A stretch of 64,000 nucleotides of DNA, from NCBI RefSeq assembly GCF_002876705.1, contig NZ_MDAG01000022.1:1-64000 (forward strand), read 5' to 3'. The DNA comes from Enterovibrio norvegicus_B (lineage in GTDB: Bacteria; Pseudomonadota; Gammaproteobacteria; Enterobacterales; Vibrionaceae). The notes under the pieces are model-generated. The model saw nothing but the letters and a program-made list of their open reading frames with translations. It had not been told where the DNA came from and did not search any database. Shown in pieces: positions 43,383 through 52,715 of this stretch. Each line of letters starts with the position of its first letter. Within the stretch, counting starts at the first letter, position 1. The position numbers were made by a program, and so were the translations under genes.

Positions 43383-46124
43383 TTAGTTGCTTTCCAAGTA
43401 AGGTTCGGCTTGCTGGCGAATGTTGTCCAGCTCATCCAGCAATTCAAGCAATTCTGGCTCCACGTCTTCGATGGAAGCATTGGCTTTCAGAGCGCTTTCT
43501 AAATCAAAACAAAGTTTCTTCAATTTAGGCACACCGCTATACGCACAGCTACCATGCAGCTTGTGGATCACTGGGAGCAAATCAATCACCTCGCCGTTCA
43601 AGCTGCGCTGAACAATGTCTTCCACCGCAGAGAATGAGCGCACCAACATGTGCAGCATTTCTTTTGCTAAGGCTTCTTTACCAGCAGCTTGCTTCATAGC
43701 AAGAGACCAATCAACGCTGAGCGACATGTTGCCGTTGTTCGAGGCTATCAGCGGCGTGGTGGGCTGAAACGCTTCGGCATGCGTGTGCGTCCACTGGTGC
43801 AGCACTTGTTCAAGAATGTGCTCTTCAATCGGCTTGGTGAGGTAATCGTCCATGCCTTCTGAAATCAATCGCTCACGTTCGCCCGACATTGCATGCGCCG
43901 TCACGGCCACGATCGGGGTGTACTGATTGAGCGGCGTTTTGCGAATTTCCTGACTTGCCGTCACGCCATCCATTTCAGGCATTTGAATGTCCATCAGGAT
44001 CAAATCGAAATGGCGCTCTTTGGCTTTTTCTAGCGCAGTGGTGCCGTCTGAGGCGGTAACAACATGAGCGACGCGCTCTTTGAGCAGCGCCGTGATCAGT
44101 TTGAGGTTGGCGGGGTTATCATCCACGGCCATGACTGTCACAGGCGTTTTGCTTAAATGCACCTCGGTCACAGGTGGCAGTAGTTTCGGTTCTTGAACCG
44201 GCCCTTGAAGCTGTTCAATTAACTTACGTACCGAGAGCGGTTTCGCTAAACAAGCAGCAACACCGGATTGCAGAAGTTGCTCTGATAGCGCCAGCTCTGT
44301 CGTCGGCAAACAGAAGATCACTTTCTCTGCAACGTCGTCGGCATTGCTTGCCCAATCGAGCAATTGCTCGGGTTCAGGCACATCGTTAGCATCAATGCAG
44401 TAAAGCGCGAAGGTGGTGCGTTCGAAGGTATCAGGCCGCTTCGGGTAGCTATGAACGACCAGACCAAGCTGGGTCAATCGCTCGCTCAACACATGGCGGC
44501 TTTCGCCATCGGGTTCAATTAAGAGCAGTGATTTTCCTTGAAGGGCAGTGCTATCAATGGGCTGAATCAATGGCAAATCGGTGTGCATCAGCGACAGCGT
44601 AAACCAGAAGGTTGAACCTTGGTGTAGTCGGCTATTGAAGCCGATGTCGCCGCCCATCTGCTGTACCAGTTTTTGCGTGATGACAAGGCCAAGTCCTGTG
44701 CCGCCGTAGCGGCGACTGATGCTGGTATCAGCCTGACGGAATGCTTGGAACAATTGGGCTTGTTGGCGCTCAGAAATACCGATGCCGGTATCGCGGATCA
44801 CGAACTGTAGTTCCAGGTTTTCGTCGCGATGTTGTTTCAATTCCACGCTGACATTGATGTGCCCGCGCTCGGTGAACTTGGTGGCGTTACCTATAAGGTT
44901 GGTTAGCACTTGCTGGATACGCAAAGGATCGCCAATCACACCCGGTGGGATACGAGGATCAATACGAAGGTTAAGTTCCAACCCTTTTTCATGGGCCATT
45001 GGCGCAAGAAGACGCATGACTTCATCGAGTGAATCTTCAAAATCGAACGGAATGTTTTCCAGCAGCAGCTTGCCCGCTTCGAGTTTAGAGAAGTCGAGAA
45101 TGTCATTGATGATGGTCAGCAAGTTGTTCGCCGATTTTTCAATGGTCAGGAGGTAATCTTGCTGGCTGCTGCTGAGTTGGGTTTTCAGCATTTGACGCGT
45201 AAAGCCGATAACGCCGTTCAACGGTGTGCGAAGCTCATGGGACATGTTCGCCAAAAATTCAGATTTCACCCGCGCAGCTTCTTGCGCGTTCTTCTTCGCA
45301 ATGTCGAGCTCGACGTTTTGAATCTCTAGTTGCTCAAGGGTCTCACGAAGGTCTGACGTCGCTTGGTCGATGCTTTGCTGCATTTCCAAATGGTATTCAG
45401 ACAACGAGATGGCCATGGCATTGATACCGTTCTTCAAGGTATCCAGTTCACCCAATAATTTGCCTTCAATCCGAACATCGAGATGCCCCCGACGGATACG
45501 GTCGATCATATTTACCATTTGGGTGATGGGATGGGTGACATCCATCAGCAAGCGATAAGCGAAAAAACTCGAAAGGATGATGCCGAGGAGCAGTACAACA
45601 CAGACAGCAATCACTTCTTGGTATTGCTGCAGTCGCACGGAGGAGAGATCCATCTCCATGGCGATGTAACCAATGGGCTGCTCGTTATCAAGGTTGGTAT
45701 TAAAGCGACCGATTGCGCGGATTGGTGCCCGCAGTAACAAGCTATCTTGAAGGCGAACCACTTGAAGTTTGCTTGGTATTGGCAAGTCTCGCTGTACGGC
45801 GAGAGAATCAAGGTTGTGGTGATAATTCGATGTCACGAAGAGATCATTTTGCCCCGAAAACACCGCGATACTGCGCACGTACTTGCTGAACTGCTTATGA
45901 GTGTGGCCGATTAAGCGACGCACGTTTTCTCGGCTTTCATTGGCAAGGCCGATTTCACTGGCGATGGCCAACGGCTCAATAATGGCCTGACCCGTCACAC
46001 TGAGTTGGTTCTCAAGTTCTTGATAGCGATTTGAAATGAAAATCGCACTTAGCAATACACCGACAATCAGGGTCGGTGCAATCGTGAGGGTTATTACTCT
46101 GGCGCGAAGTCCGTATTTGGTCAT
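43383..46124 (-). CDS. barA: hybrid sensor histidine kinase BarA (VarS)
   Basis: Membrane kinase of the BarA/UvrY (VarS/VarA) system that controls CsrA-titrating small RNAs. 913 residues (E. coli 918). TM1 about 10-30, periplasmic loop, TM2 about 170-190, HAMP to about 245, HisKA with His296 (MSHELRTPLNG), then a HATPase domain with DTGIGISERQ and GGTGLGL. A degenerate receiver follows. Next come a full receiver with LILMDIQMPEMDG and TKPI, and a C-terminal HPt domain with HKLHGSCAYSG. It is divergent from rlmD, as in E. coli. Confidence 0.97.
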   Translation of the reverse strand: MTKYGLRARVITLTIAPTLIVGVLLSAIFISNRYQELENQLSVTGQAIIEPLAIASEIGLANESRENVRRLIGHTHKQFSKYVRSIAVFSGQNDLFVTSNYHHNLDSLAVQRDLPIPSKLQVVRLQDSLLLRAPIRAIGRFNTNLDNEQPIGYIAMEMDLSSVRLQQYQEVIAVCVVLLLGIILSSFFAYRLLMDVTHPITQMVNMIDRIRRGHLDVRIEGKLLGELDTLKNGINAMAISLSEYHLEMQQSIDQATSDLRETLEQLEIQNVELDIAKKNAQEAARVKSEFLANMSHELRTPLNGVIGFTRQMLKTQLSSSQQDYLLTIEKSANNLLTIINDILDFSKLEAGKLLLENIPFDFEDSLDEVMRLLAPMAHEKGLELNLRIDPRIPPGVIGDPLRIQQVLTNLIGNATKFTERGHINVSVELKQHRDENLELQFVIRDTGIGISERQQAQLFQAFRQADTSISRRYGGTGLGLVITQKLVQQMGGDIGFNSRLHQGSTFWFTLSLMHTDLPLIQPIDSTALQGKSLLLIEPDGESRHVLSERLTQLGLVVHSYPKRPDTFERTTFALYCIDANDVPEPEQLLDWASNADDVAEKVIFCLPTTELALSEQLLQSGVAACLAKPLSVRKLIEQLQGPVQEPKLLPPVTEVHLSKTPVTVMAVDDNPANLKLITALLKERVAHVVTASDGTTALEKAKERHFDLILMDIQMPEMDGVTASQEIRKTPLNQYTPIVAVTAHAMSGERERLISEGMDDYLTKPIEEHILEQVLHQWTHTHAEAFQPTTPLIASNNGNMSLSVDWSLAMKQAAGKEALAKEMLHMLVRSFSAVEDIVQRSLNGEVIDLLPVIHKLHGSCAYSGVPKLKKLCFDLESALKANASIEDVEPELLELLDELDNIRQQAEPYLESN

Positions 46125-46319
46125 GCTGCTTGTTCTGTGGGAGAATTGACGTCATTTTTAGACGTACCTGAGTTATATTCTAACCCCTTGGTAGAAGTCT
46201 ATGCCAAAGCTGTCGGCGATAATTCAGCAGGTTATCACAACTGTTTGGTCGTCAATACACGAATCACTGCTGTCAGCCTGATACATTTTGGGCTGATTTG
46301 ACGAAGTTGGAACACATAC

Positions 46320-47636
46320 ATGGCGCGTTTTTTTAAGCCAGAGAAGAAAAAATCTCTCGATACCAAACACAAATCACTCAAGGTTGAGCGTCTTGATCAC
46401 CAAGGCGATGGCGTCGCTTTCGACGGCAAGAAGCCGGTCTTTATTGCAGGCGCTTTGCCGGGAGAAGAGGTGTTGGCGCAATTGACGGAAGATAAACGTC
46501 AATTCGCTCGTGCTAAGTTGATCAAAGTGGTATCGCCGAGCGCAAAACGTGTCGCCCCTTTTTGTAAACTGTATCGCCAGTGTGGTGGGTGCAACCTTCA
46601 ACACCTTGACCATGACGCACAGATCGCAGCCAAGCAAGATACCTTGTCGCAACTGATGAAGAAGTTCGCTTCTGCAGAGTTGGTTCAAGACGCGCCCGTG
46701 GTTTCTCATGGTGAAGGTTATCGTCGTCGTGCGCGTTTAAGCGTAAAAGTCAGCAAATCCGGCGAGCTTGAAATGGGCTTTCGTCAGCGAAGCGCGAAAG
46801 ACATTGTTACGGTTAAGCACTGTCCGGTGTTGGACGTGAAATTGGATGCGTTGCTTCCGCCGTTGTATGACGTGATCAACGCATTGCGTGGGCGCCGAAT
46901 TATCGGTCACATTGAGCTGGTGGATGCGAACGCAGAACGTGTTCTTTTGGTGCGTGCGGTGAAACACTTGCATGACGAAGACGTATCTCGCCTTCAATCT
47001 TTCGCAGATGAACATGCACTGACGTTCTACCTTCAGCAAGGTGATGATGAACCTGAGCGTCTGCGCGGTGATATGCCCGCTTACACCCTCGATGACCTGA
47101 CGTTGGCGTTTGAACCGCAAGATTTTATTCAAGTGAACGCGAACATCAATGAACAGATGATTGCACAATCACTGGCGTGGTTAGCGCTAGCGCCGACAGA
47201 CAAGGTGCTGGATTTATTCTGTGGCCTGGGCAATTTCAGTTTGCCGATGGCGAAACACGCGGCCTCGGTTGTGGGCGTTGAAGGTGTAGATGCCATGGTG
47301 CAACGCGCAAGCGATAACGCACAGCGCAACGCATTGACCAATGCCGAGTTCTATCACGCCAACCTTGAGTTAGACGCCAAGGACACAGCGTGGGGCAAGC
47401 AGCGTTACAGCAAAATTTTGCTCGATCCAGCACGTGCTGGTGCTTTAGGGGTTATGCCATATGTGGCACAATCACGCGCTGAGCGAGTGGTCTATGTGTC
47501 TTGCAACCCAGCGACGCTGGCAAGAGACAGCCAAGTGTTGCTCGAAAATGGATACAAGCTGGCTAGATTGGGCATGTTGGACATGTTCCCACACACCGGG
47601 CATTTAGAGTCGATGGCGCTGTTCGTCAAAGCCTAA
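46320..47636 (+). CDS. rlmD: 23S rRNA (uracil-1939-C5)-methyltransferase RlmD
   Basis: 438 residues. N-terminal TRAM domain (VERLDHQGDGVAFDGKKP), a [4Fe-4S] cysteine set (FCKLYRQCGGCNLQH, with a fourth Cys at KHCPVLD), SAM-binding DLFCGLGNFSLPMAKHA and the catalytic Cys in SCNPATLARD. It modifies U1939 of 23S rRNA. Upstream of relA with about 65 bases between; possibly one transcript. Confidence 0.96.
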   Translation: MARFFKPEKKKSLDTKHKSLKVERLDHQGDGVAFDGKKPVFIAGALPGEEVLAQLTEDKRQFARAKLIKVVSPSAKRVAPFCKLYRQCGGCNLQHLDHDAQIAAKQDTLSQLMKKFASAELVQDAPVVSHGEGYRRRARLSVKVSKSGELEMGFRQRSAKDIVTVKHCPVLDVKLDALLPPLYDVINALRGRRIIGHIELVDANAERVLLVRAVKHLHDEDVSRLQSFADEHALTFYLQQGDDEPERLRGDMPAYTLDDLTLAFEPQDFIQVNANINEQMIAQSLAWLALAPTDKVLDLFCGLGNFSLPMAKHAASVVGVEGVDAMVQRASDNAQRNALTNAEFYHANLELDAKDTAWGKQRYSKILLDPARAGALGVMPYVAQSRAERVVYVSCNPATLARDSQVLLENGYKLARLGMLDMFPHTGHLESMALFVKA

Positions 47637-47700
47637 ACCGCTCGACACCGGCGACCATGAAGGTTGCCGGTTAAAGGATAAGAAAAAACAGGATAGTAAA

Positions 47701-49917
47701 ATGGTCGCAATTCGTGGCGCGCACCTTAATGACAATAAAGAATTTGTTCTTGAAAGCTGGGTAAAAAGCCTAGCACAAGACTCCGCGGTCTCTCAGGCGC
47801 TGACCGATACCTATCATTATGGCCAAACCCTTGGTGATGAAGATGCGCTTGCACTGCCTTTGTGGTGCGGACGCGAGATGATAGAAATCCTCGTGACGCT
47901 GAGTATGGACAAGGAAACGTTGGTATCTGCATTGCTCTTTCCCGTCGTGGAAGAAGGGCTGCTGGATAGCGCAACGTTGGCAGAGCACTATGGCGCAACC
48001 ATTGCCAAGATGGTTGAAGGCGTGCAAGAAATGGCGGCAATCCGTCATTTAAACGCGACAACAGAAGAAGCCGCCACCTCTGCACAGGTCGATAACGTTC
48101 GACGCATGTTGCTGTCGATGGTGGATGATTTTCGTTGCGTGGTGATTAAGTTGGCTGAACGTATCAGCTACCTTCGCCAAGTAAAAAACGAACCTGATGA
48201 GGTTCGACAATCCGTTGCGAAAGAGTGTGCGAACATCTACGCACCGCTGGCAAACCGGTTGGGTATTGGACAGCTAAAGTGGGAAATCGAAGATTACGCT
48301 TTCCGCTATCAGCACTCGGCGACGTATAAACAAATCGCGAAGCAACTGGCTGAGCGCCGCATTGATCGCGAAGAATACATCGATACCTTCGTGACCGATT
48401 TGCAACAAGCGATGGGTGCGTCAAACATCAATGCACAAGTGTATGGCCGACCAAAACATATCTACAGCATCTGGCGCAAAATGCAGAAGAAGAGTCTCGA
48501 CTTCGATGAACTCTTTGATGTGCGTGCTGTGCGGATTATCGCAGACCAACTGCAAGACTGTTACGCCGCCTTAGGTGCGGTGCACACCAAATATCGCCAC
48601 CTTCCCAAAGAGTTTGACGATTACGTCGCGAACCCGAAACCCAACGGCTATCAATCGATTCATACCGTGGTACTTGGGCCGGAAGGCAAAACCGTTGAAA
48701 TCCAAATCCGTACCAAGCAAATGCATGATGATGCGGAGTTGGGCGTGGCAGCGCACTGGAAATACAAAGAAGGTGCCTCTGCGAGCGGTCGTAGTGGCTA
48801 CGATGAGAAAATCACCTGGCTGCGTAAGCTGCTTGATTGGCAAGAAGAGATGTCAGATTCCGGCGAGATGCTGGATGAGCTCCGTAGCCAAGTCTTCGAT
48901 GATCGTGTCTATGCCTTTACACCTCGTGGTGATGTGGTCGATTTGCCGATTGGCGCGACACCGCTCGATTTTGCTTATCACATTCACTCTGAGGTAGGAC
49001 ACCGCTGCATTGGTACCAAAGTAGAAGGGCGCATTGTGCCGTTCACTTACCACCTGCAAATGGGTGATCAAGTTGAAATCATCACGCAGAAAGAGCCAAA
49101 CCCTTCTCGTGATTGGCTGAATCCAAGTCTGGGCTTCGTCAATTCGGGCCGTGCTCGCGCCAAAATCAACGCATGGTTTCGCAAGCAATCACGCGAAAAG
49201 AACATGATTGCAGGTAAAGAGATCCTCGATACCGAACTGGCGAAAATAGGTGCTGTCAGCAAAGATGCCTCGTTGGCCATGAAGCGCTTTAACATGAACA
49301 GCTTGGAAGAAGTGTACGCGGGTGTCGGTAGCGGCGATTTGCGTATCAACCAAGTGGTGAATTACATCAACTCCTTGGTGAATAAACCCACCAAGGCGGA
49401 AGAAGACCAACAACTTCGCGAAAAACTCGAACAGGCTGACACGTCGACAGCGCCGAAAAAACCGCGTCGTGATGCCGTGGTGGTGGAAGGGGTTGATAAC
49501 CTCATGACGCACCTTGCGCGTTGCTGTCAGCCTATCCCAGGGGATGTGATTGAAGGTTACGTCACACAAGGCCGTGGTATTTCTGTTCACCGCGCTGACT
49601 GTGAGCAACTTGCAGAGCTTCGCCATCATGCGCCTGAGCGTTTGATTGAGACTGTATGGGGTGGCGGATTTGTTGGGAGCTATCAAATCAGTGTGCGTGT
49701 GTCTGCGACTGAGCGAAATGGATTAATCAAAGACCTCAGCAGTGTATTGACGAACGAAAAAGTGAAAATCGCCGGTATGCAAAGTCGCGTTGATTACAAA
49801 AAACAAATGTCGATCATGGACTTTGATTTGGAACTCAGTGACTTGGAAGTGCTGAGTCGCGTGATAAGCCGATTGGAACAAGTCAAAGATGTGCATGAGG
49901 CAAAACGCCTGCACTGA
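47701..49917 (+). CDS. relA: (p)ppGpp synthetase I RelA
   Basis: Ribosome-associated stringent-response enzyme. 738 residues (E. coli 744). A degenerate HD hydrolase domain (no HD pair at FPVVEEGLL), then the synthetase domain (YGRPKHIYSIWRKMQKK, and EFDDYVANPKPNGYQS with the EFDD motif typical of synthetase-only enzymes). Next come TGS (YAFTPRGDVVDLPIGATPLD), a zinc-finger region (HLARCCQPIPGD, VHRADCEQL) and ACT at the end. It makes pppGpp from GTP and ATP on amino-acid starvation. Confidence 0.98.
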   Translation: MVAIRGAHLNDNKEFVLESWVKSLAQDSAVSQALTDTYHYGQTLGDEDALALPLWCGREMIEILVTLSMDKETLVSALLFPVVEEGLLDSATLAEHYGATIAKMVEGVQEMAAIRHLNATTEEAATSAQVDNVRRMLLSMVDDFRCVVIKLAERISYLRQVKNEPDEVRQSVAKECANIYAPLANRLGIGQLKWEIEDYAFRYQHSATYKQIAKQLAERRIDREEYIDTFVTDLQQAMGASNINAQVYGRPKHIYSIWRKMQKKSLDFDELFDVRAVRIIADQLQDCYAALGAVHTKYRHLPKEFDDYVANPKPNGYQSIHTVVLGPEGKTVEIQIRTKQMHDDAELGVAAHWKYKEGASASGRSGYDEKITWLRKLLDWQEEMSDSGEMLDELRSQVFDDRVYAFTPRGDVVDLPIGATPLDFAYHIHSEVGHRCIGTKVEGRIVPFTYHLQMGDQVEIITQKEPNPSRDWLNPSLGFVNSGRARAKINAWFRKQSREKNMIAGKEILDTELAKIGAVSKDASLAMKRFNMNSLEEVYAGVGSGDLRINQVVNYINSLVNKPTKAEEDQQLREKLEQADTSTAPKKPRRDAVVVEGVDNLMTHLARCCQPIPGDVIEGYVTQGRGISVHRADCEQLAELRHHAPERLIETVWGGGFVGSYQISVRVSATERNGLIKDLSSVLTNEKVKIAGMQSRVDYKKQMSIMDFDLELSDLEVLSRVISRLEQVKDVHEAKRLH

Positions 49918-49931
49918 ATAATCAAAACATG

Positions 49932-49966
49932 AACAAAGGGAAAGCATCGGCTTTCCCTTTTTCTTT
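49932..49966 (+). terminator. intrinsic terminator of relA
   Basis: 11-bp stem AAAGGGAAAGC/GCTTTCCCTTT with a short loop and a T-rich tail. Confidence 0.9.
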
Positions 49967-50037
49967 AAAACGACATATTGGCTCTGCATAATCGCTTGAA
50001 GTGATGAGCAAAGCGTCGTTTACGAAGGATTAAAAAG

Positions 50038-50856
50038 ATGAAAAATGCGTCGCGAATGCAAGAATTGCTCGAAATTATGACCACGTTGCGAGACCCAGAA
50101 AACGGCTGCCCGTGGGACAAAAAGCAAACCTTCGACACCATAATTCCTTACACCATCGAAGAAACTTACGAAGTTGCGGATGCGATAGAGCGCCAAAATT
50201 GGCCGGATGTCCGTGATGAACTGGGCGATCTTCTGTTTCAAATTGTGTTCTATAGTCAACTCGGTAAAGAGCAAGGCGACTTTGATTTTGATGATGTCGT
50301 GGACGCAATCAGTGAGAAATTGGTGCGTCGCCACCCTCATGTGTTTGGTGAGAAAGATCAAGATGGGAACCCACTCGTCGAGGCGGATTGGGAAGGCATC
50401 AAAGCCAAAGAGCGTGAATTAAAAGCAGACGCTCCCGAGCATGTTAGCGTGCTTGATGATGTGCCAAACAGCTTGCCAGCGCTTGGTCGTGCCACGAAAT
50501 TGCAAAAACGATGTGCGCGCGTTGGCTTTGATTGGGATGCTGTTGGCCCTGTTGCTGAGAAGGTTCATGAAGAGCTGGATGAGGTGATGGAAGAAGCATT
50601 GATGGTCGATGCGGACCAAGCGCGCGTCGATGAAGAAATCGGTGATTTATTATTTGCTGTGGTTAATTTAGCAAGGCATCTCGGCACAAATCCTGAAATT
50701 GCGTTGAGGAACGCAAATCGAAAATTCGAAAAACGTTTTCGCAACATTGAAACGAAATTACGCGAAAATGGTAAAAACTTGCAGGAAAGTGGGCTAGATG
50801 AGCTAGAAATGCTTTGGCAAGAAGTGAAACGTGACGAAGGCAACACAGCGTCGTAA
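50038..50856 (+). CDS. mazG: nucleoside triphosphate pyrophosphohydrolase MazG
   Basis: 272 residues with two MazG domains. Domain 1 has IEETYEVADAIE and DELGDLLFQIVFYSQ; domain 2 has VHEELDEVMEEA and DEEIGDLLFAVVNLARH, the metal-binding EExxE/ExxD pattern. It hydrolyses NTPs and dNTPs to monophosphates and pyrophosphate and lowers ppGpp in E. coli. RBS AAGGATTAAAAAG. A perfect hairpin overlaps the stop codon (see below). Confidence 0.96.
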   Translation: MKNASRMQELLEIMTTLRDPENGCPWDKKQTFDTIIPYTIEETYEVADAIERQNWPDVRDELGDLLFQIVFYSQLGKEQGDFDFDDVVDAISEKLVRRHPHVFGEKDQDGNPLVEADWEGIKAKERELKADAPEHVSVLDDVPNSLPALGRATKLQKRCARVGFDWDAVGPVAEKVHEELDEVMEEALMVDADQARVDEEIGDLLFAVVNLARHLGTNPEIALRNANRKFEKRFRNIETKLRENGKNLQESGLDELEMLWQEVKRDEGNTAS

Positions 50857-50877
50857 ATCACTGAATTGATTTACGAC
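50850..50877. repeat. perfect inverted repeat over the mazG stop codon
   Basis: 11-bp arms GTCGTAAATCA and TGATTTACGAC separated by six bases. On the plus strand it is followed by A, not T, so it does not look like an ordinary terminator in either direction. Confidence 0.7.
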
Positions 50878-50996
50878 AAAAAAAAACGGCGATCTGTGTG
50901 ATAGTTTTCACGTTGTGGGAAGTTTCGGGCTCTGGTAACATGTCGTCCCGTCCAGATTTCCAATAATTTCCCCTAAATCCAACTCTCAGGTTTAGC

Positions 50997-52631
50997 ATGA
51001 CAACGAATTACATTTTTGTAACGGGCGGGGTGGTTTCCTCCCTCGGTAAGGGTATTGCAGCAGCGTCTTTGGCAGCAATTTTAGAAGCACGTGGTCTTAA
51101 TGTGACCATGATGAAGCTTGACCCATACATCAACTTGGATCCGGGCACGATGAGCCCAACCCAACACGGTGAAGTATTCGTTACGGAAGACGGTGCAGAA
51201 ACTGACCTAGATTTGGGTCACTACGAGCGTTTCATCCGTACCAAGATGACCAAGCGCAACAACTTCACATCTGGCCGTGTATACGCCGATGTATTGCGTA
51301 AAGAGCGTCGTGGTGACTACTTGGGTGCAACCATCCAGGTTATCCCACATATCACCAACTCAATTAAAGAGCGTGTGCTTGCAGGCGGCGAAGGTCACGA
51401 CGTAGTTATCGTCGAGATTGGCGGCACTGTTGGTGACATCGAGTCATTGCCATTCCTTGAAGCTATCCGTCAATTGGCGGTTGAATTGGGTCGCGAACGT
51501 ACCATGTTCATGCACCTGACTCTGGTTCCCTACCTTGCGGCAGCAGGTGAAGTGAAAACCAAGCCTACTCAACACTCAGTAAAAGAATTGCTGTCTATCG
51601 GTATTCAACCAGACATTCTGGTGTGCCGTAGCGATCGTGCTATTCCTGCTAACGAACGTGCGAAGATTGCGCTTTTCTGTAACGTACAAGAAAAAGCCGT
51701 TATCTCCATGAAGGACGTAGATTCAATCTACAAAATCCCTTCATTGATTCGTTCACAAGGCTTGGATGATCTTGTTTGTAAACGTTTTGGTATTGAAGCG
51801 CCAGAAGCAGACTTGGCTGAGTGGGAACAAGTTATTTTTGAAGAAGCTAACCCAACCGGTGAAGTTGTTATCGGCATGGTTGGTAAATACATCGAACTGC
51901 CAGATGCATACAAATCTGTTAACGAAGCATTGAAGCACGCAGGCCTGAAAAACCGCCTGACAGTGAAAATCAAATACGTTGACTCACAAGATGTCGAAAG
52001 CAAAGGCGAAGAAGCATTGCTTGGCTTAGACGCAATCCTTGTACCAGGTGGCTTCGGCGACCGCGGTGTTGAAGGTAAAATCTTGGCAGCGAAATTCGCA
52101 CGTGAAAACAAAATTCCTTACTTGGGCATTTGCCTAGGTATGCAAGTTGCGCTGATCGAATACGCACGTAATGTTGTGGGTATGGAAGGCGCGAACTCTA
52201 CGGAATTCAACAAAGAAAGTAAGTTCCCTGTTGTTGGCCTGATCACTGAGTGGGTTGATGAAGAAGGTAACGTTGAAGAACGTAGCGAAAAATCTGATCT
52301 AGGCGGCACCATGCGTCTTGGCGCACAGCTTTGCCACCTAGCTGACGGCACGAAAGCACGTGAACTGTACGGCAATGCCACTATTCACGAGCGTCACCGT
52401 CACCGTTATGAAGTAAATAACGTATTGCGTCCGCAACTCGAAAAAGCAGGCTTAGTTGTATCTGGCCTGTCAGCGGACAAAAAGCTGGTTGAGATTATTG
52501 AAAACCCTGCGCACCCATGGTTCGTGGCGTGCCAGTTCCACCCTGAATTTACCTCTACGCCACGCGACGGCCATCCGCTATTTGCGGGCTTTGTTGCTGC
52601 GGCAGGTAAAAATCAGCGCGGTGAGCTGTAA
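50997..52631 (+). CDS. pyrG: CTP synthase
   Basis: Makes CTP from UTP, ATP and glutamine. 544 residues (E. coli 545). N-terminal synthetase domain with TGGVVSSLGKGIAAASLA and NLDPGTMSPTQHGEVFV; C-terminal glutaminase with GICLGMQ (nucleophile Cys) and CQFHPEFTS. Separated from mazG by 140 bases and followed by a terminator, so it likely has a promoter of its own. Confidence 0.98.
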   Translation: MTTNYIFVTGGVVSSLGKGIAAASLAAILEARGLNVTMMKLDPYINLDPGTMSPTQHGEVFVTEDGAETDLDLGHYERFIRTKMTKRNNFTSGRVYADVLRKERRGDYLGATIQVIPHITNSIKERVLAGGEGHDVVIVEIGGTVGDIESLPFLEAIRQLAVELGRERTMFMHLTLVPYLAAAGEVKTKPTQHSVKELLSIGIQPDILVCRSDRAIPANERAKIALFCNVQEKAVISMKDVDSIYKIPSLIRSQGLDDLVCKRFGIEAPEADLAEWEQVIFEEANPTGEVVIGMVGKYIELPDAYKSVNEALKHAGLKNRLTVKIKYVDSQDVESKGEEALLGLDAILVPGGFGDRGVEGKILAAKFARENKIPYLGICLGMQVALIEYARNVVGMEGANSTEFNKESKFPVVGLITEWVDEEGNVEERSEKSDLGGTMRLGAQLCHLADGTKARELYGNATIHERHRHRYEVNNVLRPQLEKAGLVVSGLSADKKLVEIIENPAHPWFVACQFHPEFTSTPRDGHPLFAGFVAAAGKNQRGEL

Positions 52632-52641
52632 CTGAACAAAG

Positions 52642-52677
52642 AAGCGGTCGCGATGGTTTGTTGTGCGACCGCTTTTT
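52642..52677 (+). terminator. intrinsic terminator of pyrG
   Basis: 10-bp stem AAGCGGTCGC/GCGACCGCTT with a 13-base loop and five T. Confidence 0.85.
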
Positions 52678-52715
52678 CGCATTTTTAAGCTATATGACAT
52701 ACGAGAGGAAACACA

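Noticed and set aside
50850..50877. mazG-pyrG hairpin as an intrinsic terminator
   Set aside because: It is followed by A residues on the plus strand and by mazG coding sequence on the other, so there is no U-tract in either direction.
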